Assembly: GCA_963790545.1 (NCBI GenBank)
Contig: CAWBPA010000017.1
Span: 434,001 to 498,000 of the forward strand
Direction: 5' to 3'
DNA from: DATBJG01 sp963790545
GTDB lineage: Bacteria; Acidobacteriota; Vicinamibacteria; Vicinamibacterales; JAMQPK01
DNA length: 64,000 nt
A model generated the notes under the pieces. It saw only the letters and a list, made by a program, of their open reading frames with translations, ran no database searches and was not told where the DNA came from. Made by a program: the position numbers and the translations under genes. Positions 61,469-64,000 of this stretch are shown in pieces. The number at the start of each line of letters is the position of its first letter. Position 1 is the stretch's first letter.

Positions 61469-64000
61469 GTGGTGAGCGTCGCATTTCAGCCCGCTCTCGC
61501 GCAGGCGCGCGCCGCCCTTGAACGCGGACGTGCCGCCGAGGCGGCCACCGTCCTCGAACAAGCTCTTCGCTCGTCCGCGCTGACTCGAGACGACGAGCTG
61601 GCACTCCGCTGCGCAATGGCGGAAACCTGCCTCATGCGCGACGATGTGAACCAGGCGAGTACGGTCCTCGGCCGCTCCCCCGATGCGTTGCGCGATTCGA
61701 TCCCGCCCGCGGCGCTCTCCGCGCTCTGGCGACTTCACGGGAGAATTGCTTTTGCGCGTGGCGACCAGTCGCGCGCAATTGCACTTCACGGCCGCGCACT
61801 CAAACAGGCTGAGCTCGCGCACGATTCGCAGGCCATCGGGCTCGTCCACTACGAGCTCGGACTCTGTTATCGGCAGGTCGGCGACAACGCCATCGTCCGG
61901 GAGCACATCACCAAAGCCGCTCCGGCCCTTCATGCGGCCGGCGACCGGCGCCACCTGGCACTGCTCCACTCGTTGTCGGGGGTGGTTCTCGCGCAGAACG
62001 GCAGTACCGGAAGAGGCGACGGCCGCGCTCCGTCAGGCTGAGCGCCTTGCCACATCCGTTCGCGCCAACGATGCCCTTGGCATCGTCATCAACAACCAGG
62101 CCAATGTTGCGCTAATCCAGCATCGATACGAGCAGGCCCTCGAGCTTGCCGAACGAAGCGTAGGGCTGCAGGAACAGTACGGATCAGGACGGGGGATCGC
62201 GATCTCGCTGGCGACGATGGGACAGATCCTTGTGCGGCTGGGCCAACTCGAACGGGCCGAGCCGCTGCTGCACCGGGTCCTGTCGATTCGAAGCCCCGTT
62301 CAGCTCAACGAGATCAATGGCGCGGTCTTCGACACGCTGGCACAGATCGCCCTCATGCGCGGCGAGTACGAGGTTGCGGGAGAGCACCTGCGTCGCGCGG
62401 GTGAGGCGTACGGCGTTTACGGTATTCAGGTCAGCCAGTGGTACGAATGGTCTATCCGCGTGCTCGAAGCCAAACTTGCCGTACGGCGGGGTGCGTTTGA
62501 CGAGGGGTTGAGGCTGGCCGAGGAAATTGTGCAGTCTCCGGCCGCGCCAACAGCCGAAGCCATTCAGGCCGGCCTCATCGCGTGCGAGGCGTTGTTGCAC
62601 GCCGGTCGTATCGACGAGTCACAACGGGGGCTCCTGAGCGTGCGCGACAAGCTCGAACCGCGCGAAAGGCCGGGAGCCTGGGGTGAAAGCTTGCGGCTTC
62701 GAGCGGGCATTCACGCACGACGGGGGCACGTCACCGAGGCGTATCACGACCTGGCCCAGAGCGCGAGTGTGTTCGATCTGCTGGGCGAGCGTTATCAGCG
62801 CGCCCTCAGTCATCTGGCGCTGGCACGCCTGGCCACGCAGGCGGGGGCCCGAGCCGAGGCCGAACAGTATGTGTCGTCCGCCGCATCGGTGTTCGAAGCG
62901 CTCGGGGCCGCCCGCGACCTCGATGAAACGCGGTTGGTGGCCGCTGGACTGGAGCAGGTGGCTCCCGGGCCACCCATCGGATCTTCGACCGAGGCGGAAG
63001 ACGCGTTCGTCCGTCGGCTCGTAGAGGCGGCGGTTCTGCCCGAGTTGCTCGGGCGCGAAACGGCCGCCACCTTGCTCGAAGCCCTGACGGCCGATGCCTC
63101 GATTGTCTATGTCCAGCCCCAGGGTGCCGATGTACGCGTGCTCGGGTGGAGCGGATGCGATGCCGACGAGGCGCGCGCGCTCGCTCGAGCCGCCGAGCAA
63201 CAATGGCACGCACGGGCACGAATCTCTTGTGACGGAGCCGTTGGGACGGGACTACGACGGCGTGAGAACGGCTGTCGTCGCATCCTCGAGCCCGCTCACG
63301 GACACGTCACGACGGCGATTGCGGATGATGGCTTCCGTAGCCCGACAGGGGTTCGAGCTTTGCGCGGCGCGTGAGCGCCGCGTGGTCGTGCCGGCGACCA
63401 GTCACGAGCGCACGCTCGAGCCGCTCTTGCCAGGCTTTCTCTGCGCCAGCGCCATCATGCAGCGCGTGGCCGAGCAGATTCAGCGTCTCCAGGGGAACGA
63501 TCTCACCGTGCTCGTCACCGGGGAGAGTGGGACTGGCAAGGAGCTCGTGGCACGAGCGATCCACGTTGGATCGACCCGCGCCTCGGCCATGTTCCTCCCC
63601 TTCAACTGCACGACGACCACACGCGAGCTGGCCGACAGTCAGCTGTTCGGCCATCGCCGAGGTAGCTTTACCGGAGCGGTCACCGATCAACCGGGACTGA
63701 TTCGAACGGCCGCCGGTGGCACCCTGTTTCTCGACGAAATCGGCGACGTCCCCCTTGACGTCCAGCCAAAGCTTCTGCGTTTTCTCGAGCAGGGCGAAAT
63801 CATGCCTGTCGGCGACACGCGGCCGCAGCGTGTGGACGTTCGCGTGGTCGCCGCCACCAACGCCGACCTCGAGCAACGGGTGGCCGAGGGCAGGTTCCGA
63901 GAAGATTTGTACTATCGGCTCAGCGTCATCCGTATCCACGTCCCGCCATTGCGCGAGCGCCGCGAGGAAATTCCCCACCTCAGCAGTTTGTTCCTGCGCG
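61469..64000 (+). CDS. TPR-GAF-like-sigma54 activator, 3' end outside window (two frame breaks)
   Basis: Starting at GTG 61469 (or 61472), the first about 400 residues are TPR-type helices (ALERGRAAEAATVLEQALRS, IQHRYEQALELAERSVGLQE, QILVRLGQLERAEPLLHRVL). A GAF-like region follows (LLEALTADASIVYVQPQGAD). Then comes a sigma54 AAA+ domain: Walker A TGESGTGKELVARAIH, the contact loop GSFTGA (Ser for Ala in GAFTGA) and Walker B GGTLFLDEIGD. The frame changes near 61995-62010 and 63205-63230. There is no receiver domain, so input is probably a ligand or protein sensed by the TPR/GAF part. The C-terminal DNA-binding domain is beyond the edge. It is divergent from tesA. Confidence 0.85.

Noticed and set aside
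1..64000. tRNA or rRNA genes
   Set aside because: No cloverleaf with a conserved TTCGA arm or rRNA segment was noticed by eye; a covariance search was not possible here.

Overview
The window looks like a high-GC member of the Acidobacteriota, probably from a metagenome or a single-pass long-read assembly. The phylum is inferred from gene content: an NtrYX-type pair, several MacB/FtsX-type exporters, ATP-dependent PEP carboxykinase, a long IspH, a TPR/sigma54 activator, and many short palindromic or tandem repeats at gene borders. There is no rRNA, tRNA, CRISPR array, prophage or IS element that I can recognise, and most genes are chromosomal housekeeping genes.

Layout. 1-2.2 kb (+): end of a PHP/PolX gene, a structured repeat, a small helical protein and a secreted beta-propeller. 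2.3-27.1 kb (all -): HEAT-like protein, RodZ-like protein, thiE, a small membrane protein and a long TPR protein; then the ribosome/export block ffh-rpsP-khpA-rimM-trmD-rplS-rnhB; riboflavin genes ribD-ribE-ribBA; ftsY; gpsA-plsY; thpR, cinA, pgpA; an RDD protein and a TPR protein; a sensor kinase and sigma54 response regulator; nrdR and a flippase-like membrane protein. 27.2-30.7 kb (+): purC, a 70-residue Fis-type protein and groESL behind a clear sigma70 promoter with a CIRCE operator. 30.8-33.2 kb (-): a TonB-like protein and two small stress-domain proteins. 33.6 kb (+): tatA. 33.7-42.5 kb (-): rnr, glycerate kinase, ftsEX, gatB, pckA. 42.7-55.9 kb (+): ECF sigma and anti-sigma factor, ispH, a Spy-like protein and an efflux cluster (TolC, adaptor, RND pump, second adaptor, MacB-type ATPase and permease). 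55.9-61.4 kb (-): folK, a ferritin-like protein, a DksA-type protein and tesA-ybbA-ybbP. 61.5 kb to the end (+): a TPR-GAF-sigma54 activator cut by the window edge.

About thirty single-base frame breaks interrupt otherwise well-conserved genes, including essential ones (groEL, ftsE, ftsX, gatB, ispH). Most are explained by one extra base, and they are absent from about 7.2-29.6 kb and 47.7-58.7 kb. I read them as sequencing insertions, so the affected genes are annotated across the break as single genes.

The most interesting unexplained signals are non-coding. A 74-nt element occurs three times at identical length, upstream of two genes, with a GNRA-loop hairpin and a second hairpin showing a compensatory base change. 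Long GTGC/GCAC inverted repeats lie next to groESL and rplS, the latter read into the L19 reading frame. Families of short palindromes and tandem repeats sit at gene ends and in places supply stop codons or protein tails.
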